Notes: generated by a model not told the origin, from the letters alone. DNA of 35,936 nt from Lachnospiraceae bacterium (GCA_028689585.1 JAQVCW010000035.1:1-35936); one strand, 5' to 3'; shown: positions 23,008 through 31,117, counted from the stretch's first letter. Made by a program: numbers and translations.

Positions 23008-23220
23008 TTGATTAAATACACGCGTCTCTGGGAGACCATGAAAAAGAAAAATATTTCGCAATATGATCTTTACACGCACTATGGAATTAACCGTTCTCTG
23101 CTTGATCGCCTGAGAAAAAACAGTAATATCGAAGTTTACACTATAGACCGCCTGTGCACTATCTTAAAATGCAGAGTGGAGGATATTATGGAGTACATTT
23201 CGGAAGAATCCAAAGAATGA
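23008..23220 (+). CDS. Small XRE-family DNA-binding regulator
   Basis: 70 residues beginning MIKYTRLWETMKKKNISQYDLY, a Cro/CI-type helix-turn-helix with recognition helix in NRSLLDRLRKN. This compact form is common in Firmicutes, often near mobile DNA. The TTG at 23008 is chosen to match the family start; GGGGAG is about 10 bases upstream. Divergent from the signal-peptide/kinase frame; its target is unknown. Confidence 0.8.
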   Translation: MIKYTRLWETMKKKNISQYDLYTHYGINRSLLDRLRKNSNIEVYTIDRLCTILKCRVEDIMEYISEESKE

Positions 23221-23629
23221 TGTGTCTTATTCAGCATAGTAGCCGCCGATACACACATCGCCATCGAAAATACCGCAATCAAGCATACAAATAACTGAAA
23301 CAAAATTTTTCTCCTTCCTGTTCTCATACCCCCGTCCGCTTTTGTAATTAAATTCACATAATAATCGCACTTACCGCTATCCACCGTATCACTTGCATTT
23401 ATATCTGTCAATAAAAGGCTATATGAAATCCGGGTAATACTTTTTGAAATGTTAAGATCAAAGTCCGTCTATTCTTTTATCGCCTGGTCGATATCGTGAG
23501 ATAGCCGCTGCTCGATAGCCTTTATAATATATCCGTTCAAACTATAGAACAATACCATGATTATTGCAAACTCCGTGAAAAAGAGGGGAAGTCTACCAGT
23601 ATCACCCGGATTATATTCATATTCAAAGA
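23221..23629. other. Degenerate region with two minus-strand remnants
   Basis: No intact gene. On the minus strand, 23225-23327 encodes a signal-peptide-like start (MRTGRRKILFQLFVCLIAVF...) that runs out into antisense of the XRE gene. Also on the minus strand, about 23472-23640 encodes a membrane-protein tail with FFTEFAIIMVLFYSLNGYIIKAI and a proper stop after IDQAIKE. Both look like truncated genes left by rearrangement. Confidence 0.4.
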
Positions 23630-24047
23630 ATGCTGCGCAGAGATACGAACCAAGAGGTGGAACATACTAAATCAGACTGTGGAGATCGGCAGATCCTTTT
23701 GACTTCAACTGCAAAGAAGATTATACAGGCAGCCAGAGAACGACAATACATTTTTTCTATCAATCAGTTACCTATTATAGAGAGTGCGATAGCGACACTG
23801 TATACCAAGTATTGTAAGCATATGACCGCAGTACAGATATGGAAAGACTTCAAAAGTTTGAAAATGCACTGGCTATTTAGGGAGAACAGCAGTATTAAAT
23901 AAAGTGTAATTAAGTGTAATCAAAAAAACAGTATAAAAGGAATGTGTTACATCGAGGATTTACTTGCATATATAGTTAAATTGACAAGATAATAGAAGTG
24001 GTTGAAAAGGCGAAAAACCGCAGAAAGACGGTGTTTTTTAAAGCAAG

Positions 24048-24096
24048 AAAAAAGCACCAACCCCGTAGCTCCTGCGTCTACAAAATCGGTACTTTT
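24048..24096 (-). terminator. Terminator downstream of tRNA-Lys
   Basis: On the minus strand, AAAAG-ACC-GTAG pairs in blocks with CTAC-GGT-CTTTT, ending in a run of six T residues. It begins 4 bp after the tRNA. Confidence 0.6.
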
Positions 24097-24099
24097 ACA

Positions 24100-24172
24100 T
24101 GCGTCTTCAGGGGCTCGAACCCTGGACACCCTGATTAAGAGTCAGGTGCTCTACCAACTGAGCTAAAAACGC
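24100..24172 (-). tRNA. tRNA-Lys (anticodon CUU)
   Basis: 73-nt cloverleaf. The acceptor GCGTTTT pairs with AAGACGC (one G-T), discriminator A. D arm GCTC...GAGC, anticodon arm CTGAC-TCTTAAT-CAG with anticodon CTT, T arm CAGGG-TTCGAGC-CCCTG. CCA is not encoded. Confidence 0.97.
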
Positions 24173-24570
24173 ATTTTTATGAATTGTTCTGACGAACAAG
24201 CATTATTATATTATAAAGATTAAGAAAATGCAAGTATTTTTTTGAATTTTTTTAGAAATCAAAAAAATCGAGAAAATTGAAATTTATCTCGATGGTTACT
24301 GCCTGTACACAAACATGGAATTTACTGTCAAGCTGTACGCCAATGCAGTAAATCCGGCCATGAGCCGATCCTTCACCAAGGCTGAACTTTAAACGAACCC
24401 ACGATGTTACTGGAACAGGCACCTGTAAACAGTAATATTCGATTTTATCAGTCGAAAAATTTAACAAAGTTTTGGCCTTGCGCCTTCTGTAGAATGCCAT
24501 TATAATGAGTACCAGGGATATTTCAGAAAATATTTAACAGAGAGTATCTGCATATGGAAGGATAAGTGAA
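24173..24570. other. Intergenic, with one doubtful small ORF
   Basis: An 82-codon minus-strand frame (24252-24500) starts MAFYRRRKAKTLLNF and ends in a Phe/Asp-rich tail. It has no Shine-Dalgarno and no recognised family, but its composition is not that of an obvious shadow. Otherwise only AT-rich DNA and the AAGGAT ribosome site of the next gene are seen. Confidence 0.3.
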
Positions 24571-25803
24571 ATGGAAGAAAAAAAGGATAAGGGGTATAGC
24601 AGCGGAGTTCATGATGTGATGACTCACGCGACGCCTCCGGGGAAAAACCAGCGTTTTATCAGAAATGACCAGTACTTTACGGTCTGTGTCTATACATTTA
24701 TTCTGGTGGTGTTTTGTGCAATTGCGATCAAGGCCATTGTTTCATTTTCGGAAACCCAGGCGTTTGTGGGCGGTATGTTCCGGGCAATCGCACCGTTTTT
24801 GATCGCGCTGCTGATTGCATATATTTTGACACCGTTTGTGCGTGCTCTGCAGCGGTTTTTTCATAACCAATGTCATATGAAGAGTGAAAAGCTCAGCATG
24901 ATCCTGGCGATGGTGATCGTGTACGTGCTGGGGCTGGGCATGATTATTATGGTTTTGATTTATGTGCTTCCGGAGATCGTGAGAAATCTCATTGATCTGG
25001 TGAATTATATTCCAGCCGGATATGATGAGCTGATGGGATTTCTGGAGCAGATGCAGGAACGTTTTCCAAACGTAGATTTCAGTTCCTTTATCTCCATGCT
25101 GCAGAACACGCAGTCGGAGCTGACTTCCGGCCTGCGGTCCATTGCCGCGGATCTGATCCCGGTGCTGTATACGGCTTCTGTTTCAGTGGTGCAGTGGCTG
25201 GCGAATTTCCTGATCGCAGTGATCGTGTCCGTGTACATGCTGTACGGACAGGCTTCCCTGAAACGGATGCTGCGGATCGTGTTTTATGCATTTGTGCCGA
25301 AAAAGCGGATCGACGGGATGAAGGAAGTGCTGCTGGAATGCAACAGCATCTTCAGCAAATATGTGGTCAGCAAGATGATTGATTCTCTGATTATTGGTAT
25401 TTTGTGCGCCATTTTGATGTCGATCCTGCGGATGCCATATATTCTGCTGATCAGTGCAGTCGTGGGCGTGACAAATATGATCCCGTATTTTGGACCGTTT
25501 ATCGGAGCGGTGCCGGGGATTGTGATTATTCTGGTTATTGATCCGGTCAAGGCGCTGATCTTTGCGTTCATGATCCTGTGTCTGCAGCAGTTTGACGGGT
25601 TGTTCCTGGGGCCGAAGCTGATGGGAAGCTCCACAGGCATGAAGCCGATCTGGATCATTTTCGCCATCACCATTGGCGGCAAATTTTTCGGCGTGCTGGG
25701 GATGTTTTTGGGTGTGCCGGTGGTGGCAATCTTTTCTTACCTGGCGGAGCGGTATATGCGGTACCGTCTGGAAAAGAAGGGGATGGAGATTGAGAGCATC
25801 TGA
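24571..25803 (+). CDS. AI-2E family transporter (PerM/YtvI-like membrane protein)
   Basis: 410-residue integral membrane protein. It has a cytoplasmic N-terminus and about eight membrane helices (for example YTFILVVFCAIAIKAIV, MILAMVIVYVLGLGMIIMVL and LLISAVVGVTNMIPYFGPFIG), with the usual long soluble loop between about 140 and 200. The family signature PYFGPFIGAVPGIVII and FLGPKLMG are present. Some relatives export quorum signals, others are Na+/H+ antiporters; the substrate here is unknown. AAGGAT lies upstream of the ATG. A dispersed repeat follows its stop. Confidence 0.92.
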   Translation: MEEKKDKGYSSGVHDVMTHATPPGKNQRFIRNDQYFTVCVYTFILVVFCAIAIKAIVSFSETQAFVGGMFRAIAPFLIALLIAYILTPFVRALQRFFHNQCHMKSEKLSMILAMVIVYVLGLGMIIMVLIYVLPEIVRNLIDLVNYIPAGYDELMGFLEQMQERFPNVDFSSFISMLQNTQSELTSGLRSIAADLIPVLYTASVSVVQWLANFLIAVIVSVYMLYGQASLKRMLRIVFYAFVPKKRIDGMKEVLLECNSIFSKYVVSKMIDSLIIGILCAILMSILRMPYILLISAVVGVTNMIPYFGPFIGAVPGIVIILVIDPVKALIFAFMILCLQQFDGLFLGPKLMGSSTGMKPIWIIFAITIGGKFFGVLGMFLGVPVVAIFSYLAERYMRYRLEKKGMEIESI

Positions 25804-25814
25804 TGCTGCCTATG

Positions 25815-25864
25815 TTATGCGAAGCATGACGGGCCTCGCAGCAAGAATGCAGGGCGTTCTTGAA
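25815..25864 (+). repeat. Dispersed structured repeat, copy A
   Basis: Shares about 47 of 50 positions with the copy inside the V-ATPase operon (30543-30592). It begins ATGCGAAGCATGA (small hairpin with GAA loop), continues GGGCCTCGCAGCAAGAATGCA and ends GGGCGTTCTTGAA. It lies 12 bp after the transporter stop and directly at the 3' end of the small gene on the opposite strand. Confidence 0.8.
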
Positions 25865-25865
25865 T

Positions 25866-26015
25866 TCAGGTTTTTGTTTTTTCTTTTCCCTGCAGCATTT
25901 TTTTAACTTCATCCAGTGATTTCTTGATCAGAAAAGCCCGGCGGTTCAAGCCGGGCTTATCATATGTGATCTGATATATTTTCTGCTGAAAGGGATGCTT
26001 TCTTTTCTGGCTCAT
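25866..26015 (-). CDS. Small basic protein, 49 aa, unknown function
   Basis: Starts MSQKRKHPFQQKIYQITYDK and ends in a Lys-rich helix with KKSLDEVKKMLQGKEK. GGTGGAG sits 6 bases before the ATG. Codon use and amino-acid mix look real, and the opposite strand has no competing gene. A GC-rich hairpin (25934-25958) lies inside the coding region over the codons for KPGLNRRA. No family recognised; the charge suggests RNA, ribosome or DNA binding, which is only a guess. Confidence 0.6.
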   Translation of the reverse strand: MSQKRKHPFQQKIYQITYDKPGLNRRAFLIKKSLDEVKKMLQGKEKTKT

Positions 26016-26141
26016 AGGGGCTCCACCTGGATCGATTAAGGATAGTTATTCTATATTATATTGTAATTACGCAAGTTTGTGCCAATCAGTTACGCTGGAG
26101 ACGGTATGTCTTTGCATAAAAAGAGATACCATCCCGGCTTT

Positions 26142-26789
26142 TCACCGGTGCACAATCATTTTATGAATCGGATTCCCAATCGCGGAAAATTTTTCCTCAT
26201 ACTCCGTCATCACATTCCCTTCGCAAAGCGCGGCATCTTTATGGAGGTCAAAGGTGCAGGCATCCAGAATCCAACCGGCTGCTTTGACTTCTTCCAGGGC
26301 GAAATCGAACAGGGAGCGGTTATCGGTCTTGAATTCGATCCGGCCCTGAGGGGAGAGGATCTGATCGTAACGGGCCAGGAACTGGCGGCTGGGGAGACGG
26401 CGCTTGGCATGGCGGTCCTTGGGCCAGGGATCGGAGAAATTCAGATAGATACCCTCTACTTCTCCGGGGGCGAAGATTTTTGGCAGGTCTTCTGCATCCA
26501 TCCGGATAAAATAGAGATTTTTCAGATCCGGCAGGGTTTCCCGCTTTTCCAGCGCCCTAAGCAGGACACTGGAATATTTCTCAATGCCGATGTAATTGCG
26601 CCGGGGCCAGGTCTGGGCCAGATCGGTAATAAACTTTCCCTTGCCCATCCCCACTTCTATATATAAAGGAAAGGAATTTCCAAAAACTTCCTTCCACTGT
26701 CCTCTTTTACTTTCCAGCAGTTCTTCTGAAATCACATAATCGCTGGCGGCGATGGTTTCCCGGGAACCGGGGATGTTTCTTAAACGCAT
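26142..26789 (-). CDS. trmB: tRNA (guanine46-N7)-methyltransferase
   Basis: 215-residue SAM-dependent enzyme that makes m7G46 in the tRNA variable loop. Visible motifs: SAM loop EVGMGKGKF, GIEKY, MDAEDLPK, and the TrmB signature NFSDPWPKDRHAKRRL, with the C-terminal TEYEEKF block. Length is typical. AGAGGAAAA precedes the ATG. Confidence 0.96.
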   Translation of the reverse strand: MRLRNIPGSRETIAASDYVISEELLESKRGQWKEVFGNSFPLYIEVGMGKGKFITDLAQTWPRRNYIGIEKYSSVLLRALEKRETLPDLKNLYFIRMDAEDLPKIFAPGEVEGIYLNFSDPWPKDRHAKRRLPSRQFLARYDQILSPQGRIEFKTDNRSLFDFALEEVKAAGWILDACTFDLHKDAALCEGNVMTEYEEKFSAIGNPIHKMIVHR

Positions 26790-27044
26790 AGGTTTTCCTC
26801 TTTCCTTTTCCTGTTATTTTGCTGTCGGGTCTTTCCGCATACGATTTATTTTCTCAGAGATTCCGAATTTGTCAAGGAATTTTGAATTTATTTGAGTATT
26901 CTGAAATCTCAAAAAATGACAAATTCAAAAAGTTGGAAATCTGACACAAAAATACAGAACAAAATGGAATAAAAGATGTGCAAAACGATTAAAAAAATTG
27001 CAGTTTTCTGTCCATTTTGAAATTTGTAAAAAAAATATAAAAGA
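26790..27044. other. AT-rich divergent region with long inverted repeat
   Basis: No gene. GAATTTGTCA (26865-26874) and TGACAAATTC (26917-26926) form perfect 10-bp arms, with an inner TTTGAG/CTCAAA pair. The left arm overlaps a minus-strand TTGACA (complement of 26870-26875) that could be the -35 of trmB, so the repeat may be an operator. Confidence 0.5.
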
Positions 27045-27073
27045 GTTACAATTTCAAAAAAATGGAGTAGAAT
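27045..27073 (+). promoter_or_regulatory. Probable V-ATPase operon promoter
   Basis: GTTACA at 27045-27050, 17-bp spacer, TAGAAT at 27068-27073. Predicted start near 27080, giving a leader of about 110 nt. Confidence 0.55.
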
Positions 27074-27096
27074 AGAACCAGAGTTCAAAGAAGATT

Positions 27097-27175
27097 ATGT
27101 CAGATTTTCTGTGAAAACCTGACATGCAGCGTCAGCCCGTTTGCGAAAGGCAAATTTAGGATGGACTGATGCGCT
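27097..27175 (+). promoter_or_regulatory. Structured 5' leader RNA of the V-ATPase operon
   Basis: Hairpin 1 (27097-27125): ATGTCAG/CTGACAT extended by TTTTC/GAAAA with a TGT loop. Stem 2: 27128-27138 (AGCG, TCAG, CC) pairs in blocks with 27163-27175 (GG, CTGA, GCGCT end), and encloses hairpin 3, TTTGC-GAAAG-GCAAA (27140-27154). The ribosome site AGGAGG starts 3 bases after stem 2. A compact multi-stem leader ending at the Shine-Dalgarno suggests a riboswitch or protein-binding leader acting on translation. No T-run is present. Confidence 0.6.
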
Positions 27176-27190
27176 ATAGGAGGTGAGCAT

Positions 27191-27514
27191 ATGGATCAGA
27201 TGGACAATGTAGTTACCCGTTTATCTGAAATTGATACCGCGGCCCAGGCAATTGTAGATCAGGCAGCAGGTAAGAAGAAAGAGCTGGAAACCCAGATGAA
27301 TCAGGATCTGGAAAAGTTTGATCAGGATCTGGCGGTAAAGACAAAAGAGATGCTGGCAGACCTGAAGAAGAAGCTGACAGAGAATATGCAGCAGCAGTTG
27401 GTATCCCTGAAGGAAGGAATGACAGCCTCACAGGCACAGTTGGAGGAAGAGTACCGGGAGCGGCATGAGCAGTTGGCGGAAGAACTGTTCCGAAAAATAA
27501 TCGAGGTGTCATAA
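27191..27514 (+). CDS. V-type ATPase peripheral-stalk coiled-coil subunit (G/H type)
   Basis: 107 residues, almost all predicted alpha-helical coiled coil, with heptad-like LEEEYRERHEQLAEELFRKI and no Cys or Trp. First gene of the operon, as is the small stalk gene in other bacterial V-ATPase operons. It should pair with subunit E to form the peripheral stalk that holds A3B3 against rotation. AGGAGGTG precedes the ATG. The next gene starts 1 base after its stop. Confidence 0.75.
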   Translation: MDQMDNVVTRLSEIDTAAQAIVDQAAGKKKELETQMNQDLEKFDQDLAVKTKEMLADLKKKLTENMQQQLVSLKEGMTASQAQLEEEYRERHEQLAEELFRKIIEVS

Positions 27515-27515
27515 T

Positions 27516-28550
27516 ATGGGAGAACTGTTAGCATACAGCGGTGTGACCACGAAGCTGAGGGCCATAGACAGCCGCCTGTTTACAATAGAGGAATATCTGG
27601 AGCTGGCAGCAGCGAAGAATGTCGCGGAGGGAGTAAATATTATCCGCCAGCATTCGGGATATCAAATGGTGTTTTCCAAATATGAAGGACAGGAGCTGCA
27701 CCGGGGGCAGATTGAAAATATTTTAAATCATACGATTGGAATAGATTTCCAGAAGATTTACCGTTTCTCTTCGGTTTCCCAGAGACGGTTTCTGGATATG
27801 TATTTTGAAAAGTATGAGATCTCCGTGTTGAAGCGGTGCCTGCGGATGATATTTGACCACCGGGATGCTTCCGTGGATTTATCTTATTTTCAGGAATTTT
27901 TCAGTCAGCATTCCAAACTGAAGCCGGATCTGCTGTCGGAATGTAAGACCGTGGAGATGCTTTTATCCGCAGCAGGAGATACAAAATATGCCGATGTGAT
28001 CAGAAAAGTGCAGGAGCAGAATCCTTCCGCCACCCTTTGGGATTACGGAATGGCTCTGGATTACCAGTTTTTTATGAACTTTTGGAATCAGCGGAAGAAA
28101 TATCTGAAGGGAGAGGCCCTGGAAATCATTACCGAGATTTATGGTGTGAAGATGGAGCTGCTCAACATCAACTGGATCGCCCGCTGCAAGCAGTATTACA
28201 GCATGACTCCGGCTCAGATCTATGCAATTACCCTTCCGGTAGGCTGTCATCTTCGAAAACGGGATCTGAAAGATCTGATCGAGACCGTTTCCATGGAGGA
28301 TTTCCAGAAGGTTCTGGCGGGAACCTACTACGGCCGCCATTATCCGGCAATCATCGATCCGGATCGGATGGAGACATGTTACCCTTATATCAGAAATGAT
28401 ATACAGCATAAGCTGTCCCGCAAGGAGCCCTATTCCGTTGCAGTCATCATTTCATATATTTTTGATAAAGAATGTGAAATTGATAAATTAACCAGCATAC
28501 TGGAATGCGTGCGGTACGGAATCGATGCACAGACGGTATTATCTATCTAA
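27516..28550 (+). CDS. ntpC: V-type ATPase subunit C (d-type)
   Basis: 344 residues, helical, of the AC39/subunit d family that forms the funnel joining the central shaft to the membrane ring. Typical features are YSGVTTKLRAIDSRLFT at the start, the DYQFFMNFWNQRKK block, and AVIISYIFDKECEIDKLTSILECVRYGI at the end. Spacing of 1 base to the gene before and a purine-rich GAGGTG site show tight coupling. Confidence 0.9.
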   Translation: MGELLAYSGVTTKLRAIDSRLFTIEEYLELAAAKNVAEGVNIIRQHSGYQMVFSKYEGQELHRGQIENILNHTIGIDFQKIYRFSSVSQRRFLDMYFEKYEISVLKRCLRMIFDHRDASVDLSYFQEFFSQHSKLKPDLLSECKTVEMLLSAAGDTKYADVIRKVQEQNPSATLWDYGMALDYQFFMNFWNQRKKYLKGEALEIITEIYGVKMELLNINWIARCKQYYSMTPAQIYAITLPVGCHLRKRDLKDLIETVSMEDFQKVLAGTYYGRHYPAIIDPDRMETCYPYIRNDIQHKLSRKEPYSVAVIISYIFDKECEIDKLTSILECVRYGIDAQTVLSI

Positions 28551-28579
28551 AGCATCCTAAAATTAAGGAGGTGTACCAC

Positions 28580-30526
28580 TTGATCGTCAAGATGAAGTTC
28601 TTGAGTATCACCGGCCCTCGGGCGGATATCGACCGGGTTGTCAGTGACTATCTTTCCAGATATGAGATACATCTGGAAAATACGCTGTCCGAATTACAGA
28701 CAGTGGAAAACCTTCGCCCCTATATGGAAATCAATCCATACAAAGAGTGGCTGGCGAAGGTGGAGAGTTTCACGCAGATTTTAAATCTGTCAGAGACCTC
28801 CGCAGAAAGAGGCAGCATATCACTGGAAAAAGCGCTGGATATTATAAAAAAGCTGGACCAGAAGGTAAGCGACTATACAGCACAGAAGACAAAGCTGCAG
28901 GAGCAGAGCGCAGCCAAAGAGGAATCCATGCAAAAACTGGAACCCTTCCAGGAATTTCCTTATGACCTGCAGAAGGTAATGAACTTTCAGTTTATTAAAT
29001 TCCGGTTTGGAAAGATCAGCCGGCTGTATCTGAAGAAGCTGGAAAGCTATGTGCAGCAGGAAATTGACACCGTATTTTATCAGTGCCATTCGGACGAACA
29101 TTACGTCTGGGGGATCTATTTTGTACCGGCCTCCGAGGTGCGGCGTGTGGATGCGGTGTATTCCTCCCTGCATTTCGAACGGATTTTCCTGCCGAATGAA
29201 TACGACGGCATTCCGCTGGATGTATATCAGAAGATGCAAAAAGAGCTGCATCGGATCGAACAGGAAATCCAGGAGTGTGATAAAAAGATCTACGCAGTTC
29301 TGGACAACTCCAAAGAAGAGCTGATGCTGGCAAAAGAGAAGCTCTCATCCATGTCCGCCAATTTTGATGTGCGTAAGCTGGCGGCCTGCACGGCAGGAGA
29401 TGAGAAGGATCCGGTCTACTATATCCTGTGCGGATGGATGGCCCAGAAGGATGCAGATGCCTTTGTAAAGGAAATTGAAAACGATAAAAATCTTCTGTGT
29501 ATGGTGGAGGATGCGGACAATCAGGTTTTGCATGCGCCGCCAACGAAATTGAAGAACCCGAAGATCTTTAAACCCTTCGAAATGTATGTGCGGATGTACG
29601 GTCTGCCGGGGTACAACGAAATTGATCCAACCATTTTTGTGGCTCTGACCTATGCGTTTATTTTCGGAGCCATGTTTGGAGACGCGGGGCAGGGTTTGCT
29701 GCTGGTCATCGGTGGCTTCCTGCTGTATAAGTTCAAAAAGCTGGATCTGGCAGCGATCATTGGAACCGCAGGTATCTTTTCCACCTTCTTTGGCATCCTG
29801 TTTGGCAGTGTTTTCGGATTTGAGAACATTATTCCTGCGGTGTGGCTGAAGCCGGTCGATGCCATGATGACACTTCCGTTTATCGGAAAGATGAATACCG
29901 TATTCGTGGTTTCCATCGCCTTTGGTATGGCGCTGATCATGATGACCATGGTATTTCATATCATTAATGGTTTTAAGGCCAGAAATGCAGAGGAGTCCTG
30001 GTTTGACCAGAACGCACTGGCCGGACTGATCTTTTACGGGGCGCTGGTTCTTGTGATCGTTCTGTATATGACAGGCAATAAGCTGCCGGCCACCATCGTT
30101 CTGGTGATTATGTTTGTGGTTCCGCTGATTTTGATCGCGCTCAAAGAGCCGCTGTCAAAGCTGGTGATGAAGCGTCAGGGCGGACTGGGTACCGGAGTCG
30201 GCATGTTCCTTGTGCAGACCCTGTTTGAGATGTTCGAGGTGCTGCTGAGTTACTTTTCCAATACGCTGTCCTTTGTCCGTATCGGAGCGTATGCAGTCAG
30301 CCACGGAGCCATGATGGAAGTGGTGCTGATGCTGGCAGGAGCGGAAAATGGCGGTTCACCCAACTGGGCAGTCATTATTCTTGGGAACCTGTTCGTCATG
30401 CTGATGGAAGGCCTGATCGTAGGTATTCAGGTACTGCGTCTGGAATATTATGAGATGTTCAGCCGTTTCTATAAAGGAAACGGAAGAGAATTCCGCCCGT
30501 TTATCAGGAAAGCGGAGAAGAAATAA
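28580..30526 (+). CDS. ntpI: V-type ATPase subunit I (a-type stator)
   Basis: 648 residues. The N-terminal soluble half (about 1-330) is alpha/beta with coiled coils; the C-terminal half has about seven to eight membrane helices and forms the ion half-channels next to the c-ring. Family blocks: IVKMKFLSITGP at the start, FGAMFGDAGQG, and the C-terminal SNTLSFVRIGAYAVSHGAMM containing the conserved channel Arg. The start is TTG at 28580, 8 bases after AAGGAGG (28565-28571); the longer frame from 28505 overlaps ntpC and lacks a ribosome site. Confidence 0.93.
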   Translation: MIVKMKFLSITGPRADIDRVVSDYLSRYEIHLENTLSELQTVENLRPYMEINPYKEWLAKVESFTQILNLSETSAERGSISLEKALDIIKKLDQKVSDYTAQKTKLQEQSAAKEESMQKLEPFQEFPYDLQKVMNFQFIKFRFGKISRLYLKKLESYVQQEIDTVFYQCHSDEHYVWGIYFVPASEVRRVDAVYSSLHFERIFLPNEYDGIPLDVYQKMQKELHRIEQEIQECDKKIYAVLDNSKEELMLAKEKLSSMSANFDVRKLAACTAGDEKDPVYYILCGWMAQKDADAFVKEIENDKNLLCMVEDADNQVLHAPPTKLKNPKIFKPFEMYVRMYGLPGYNEIDPTIFVALTYAFIFGAMFGDAGQGLLLVIGGFLLYKFKKLDLAAIIGTAGIFSTFFGILFGSVFGFENIIPAVWLKPVDAMMTLPFIGKMNTVFVVSIAFGMALIMMTMVFHIINGFKARNAEESWFDQNALAGLIFYGALVLVIVLYMTGNKLPATIVLVIMFVVPLILIALKEPLSKLVMKRQGGLGTGVGMFLVQTLFEMFEVLLSYFSNTLSFVRIGAYAVSHGAMMEVVLMLAGAENGGSPNWAVIILGNLFVMLMEGLIVGIQVLRLEYYEMFSRFYKGNGREFRPFIRKAEKK

Positions 30527-30542
30527 GATACGATGTTTATGT

Positions 30543-30592
30543 CATGCGAAGCATGATGGGCCTCGCAGCAAGAATGCAGAGGCGTTCCTGAA
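30543..30592 (+). repeat. Dispersed structured repeat, copy B, inside the V-ATPase operon
   Basis: TCATGC-GAA-GCATGA hairpin followed by GCCTCGCA...TGC-A-GAGGC, then GTTCCTGAA. Near-identical to copy A at 25815. Its last 17 bases GCAGAGGCGTTCCTGAA are also in the hxl leader (8764-8780). It sits in the 146-bp gap between ntpI and ntpK, the only long gap in the operon. Confidence 0.8.
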
Positions 30593-30672
30593 CCTCCATC
30601 CCGGGGATTAAAAAACAGAAAATGGGATGATTACAATATATTAAAGAAAGAACTATGAGGAGGAATTGAAAA

Positions 30673-31113
30673 ATGTCAAAATTAACCGCTATTATTTTTG
30701 TGATCGCATTGGTATTAAGTATTATTCTTCCATTCGGAGCATATCTGATTGGCGAGAAAAACAGAGGACGTTATAAATCATCTCTGGCTGTTAACGTATT
30801 TTTCTTCTTTGGAACCCTTGTTTTAGGCAATATCGTAGCATTTGCCAGCCCGGATGCGGCTATGGCAGCGACAGAGGCAGCCGCAGCCGGCAGTGATCTG
30901 TCCACCGGTCTTGGTTATATTGCAGCAGCTCTGGTTACCGGTCTTTCCTGTATCGGCGGTGGTATCGCCGTAGCATCTGCAGCTTCTGCAGCTCTGGGAG
31001 CAATCAGCGAAGATCAGAGTATCCTTGGTAAATCACTTATTTTCGTAGGTCTGGCAGAAGGTGTTGCTCTTTACGGTTTGATCATCTCCTTCATGATCCT
31101 GGGTAAATTATAA
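30673..31113 (+). CDS. ntpK: V-type ATPase subunit K (proteolipid c)
   Basis: 146 residues with four hydrophobic helices (about 4-25, 38-60, 80-105, 119-143). The second hairpin is a clear c subunit: GLSCIGGGIAVASAASAALGAI, polar loop SEDQS, then LIFVGLAEGVALYGLIISF with the ion-carrying Glu. The first hairpin has no carboxylate or Gly-rich motif, so each subunit should carry one ion site. No Gln or Thr typical of Na+ coordination (as in Enterococcus hirae NtpK) is seen, and Gly, not Ser/Thr, follows the Glu, which points to H+ rather than Na+. GAGGAGGAA precedes the ATG. Confidence 0.9.
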   Translation: MSKLTAIIFVIALVLSIILPFGAYLIGEKNRGRYKSSLAVNVFFFFGTLVLGNIVAFASPDAAMAATEAAAAGSDLSTGLGYIAAALVTGLSCIGGGIAVASAASAALGAISEDQSILGKSLIFVGLAEGVALYGLIISFMILGKL

Positions 31114-31117
31114 GCCG

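Noticed and set aside
23630-23902. 90-codon plus-strand ORF
   Set aside because: No ribosome site or recognisable domain; it overlaps a minus-strand membrane-protein remnant and lies in decayed DNA.
24100-24172. tRNA-Lys as the integration site of the mobile element
   Set aside because: No integrase or duplicated tRNA 3' end lies next to it; the Tn916-type int is over 11 kb away and that family prefers AT-rich targets.
24252-24500. 82-codon minus-strand ORF
   Set aside because: No Shine-Dalgarno and no family; kept only as a note within the intergenic entry.
27097-27175. Naming the leader a Na+ riboswitch
   Set aside because: The position fits, but I could not confirm the conserved core of the published Na+ motifs, and ntpK lacks clear Na+ ligands.
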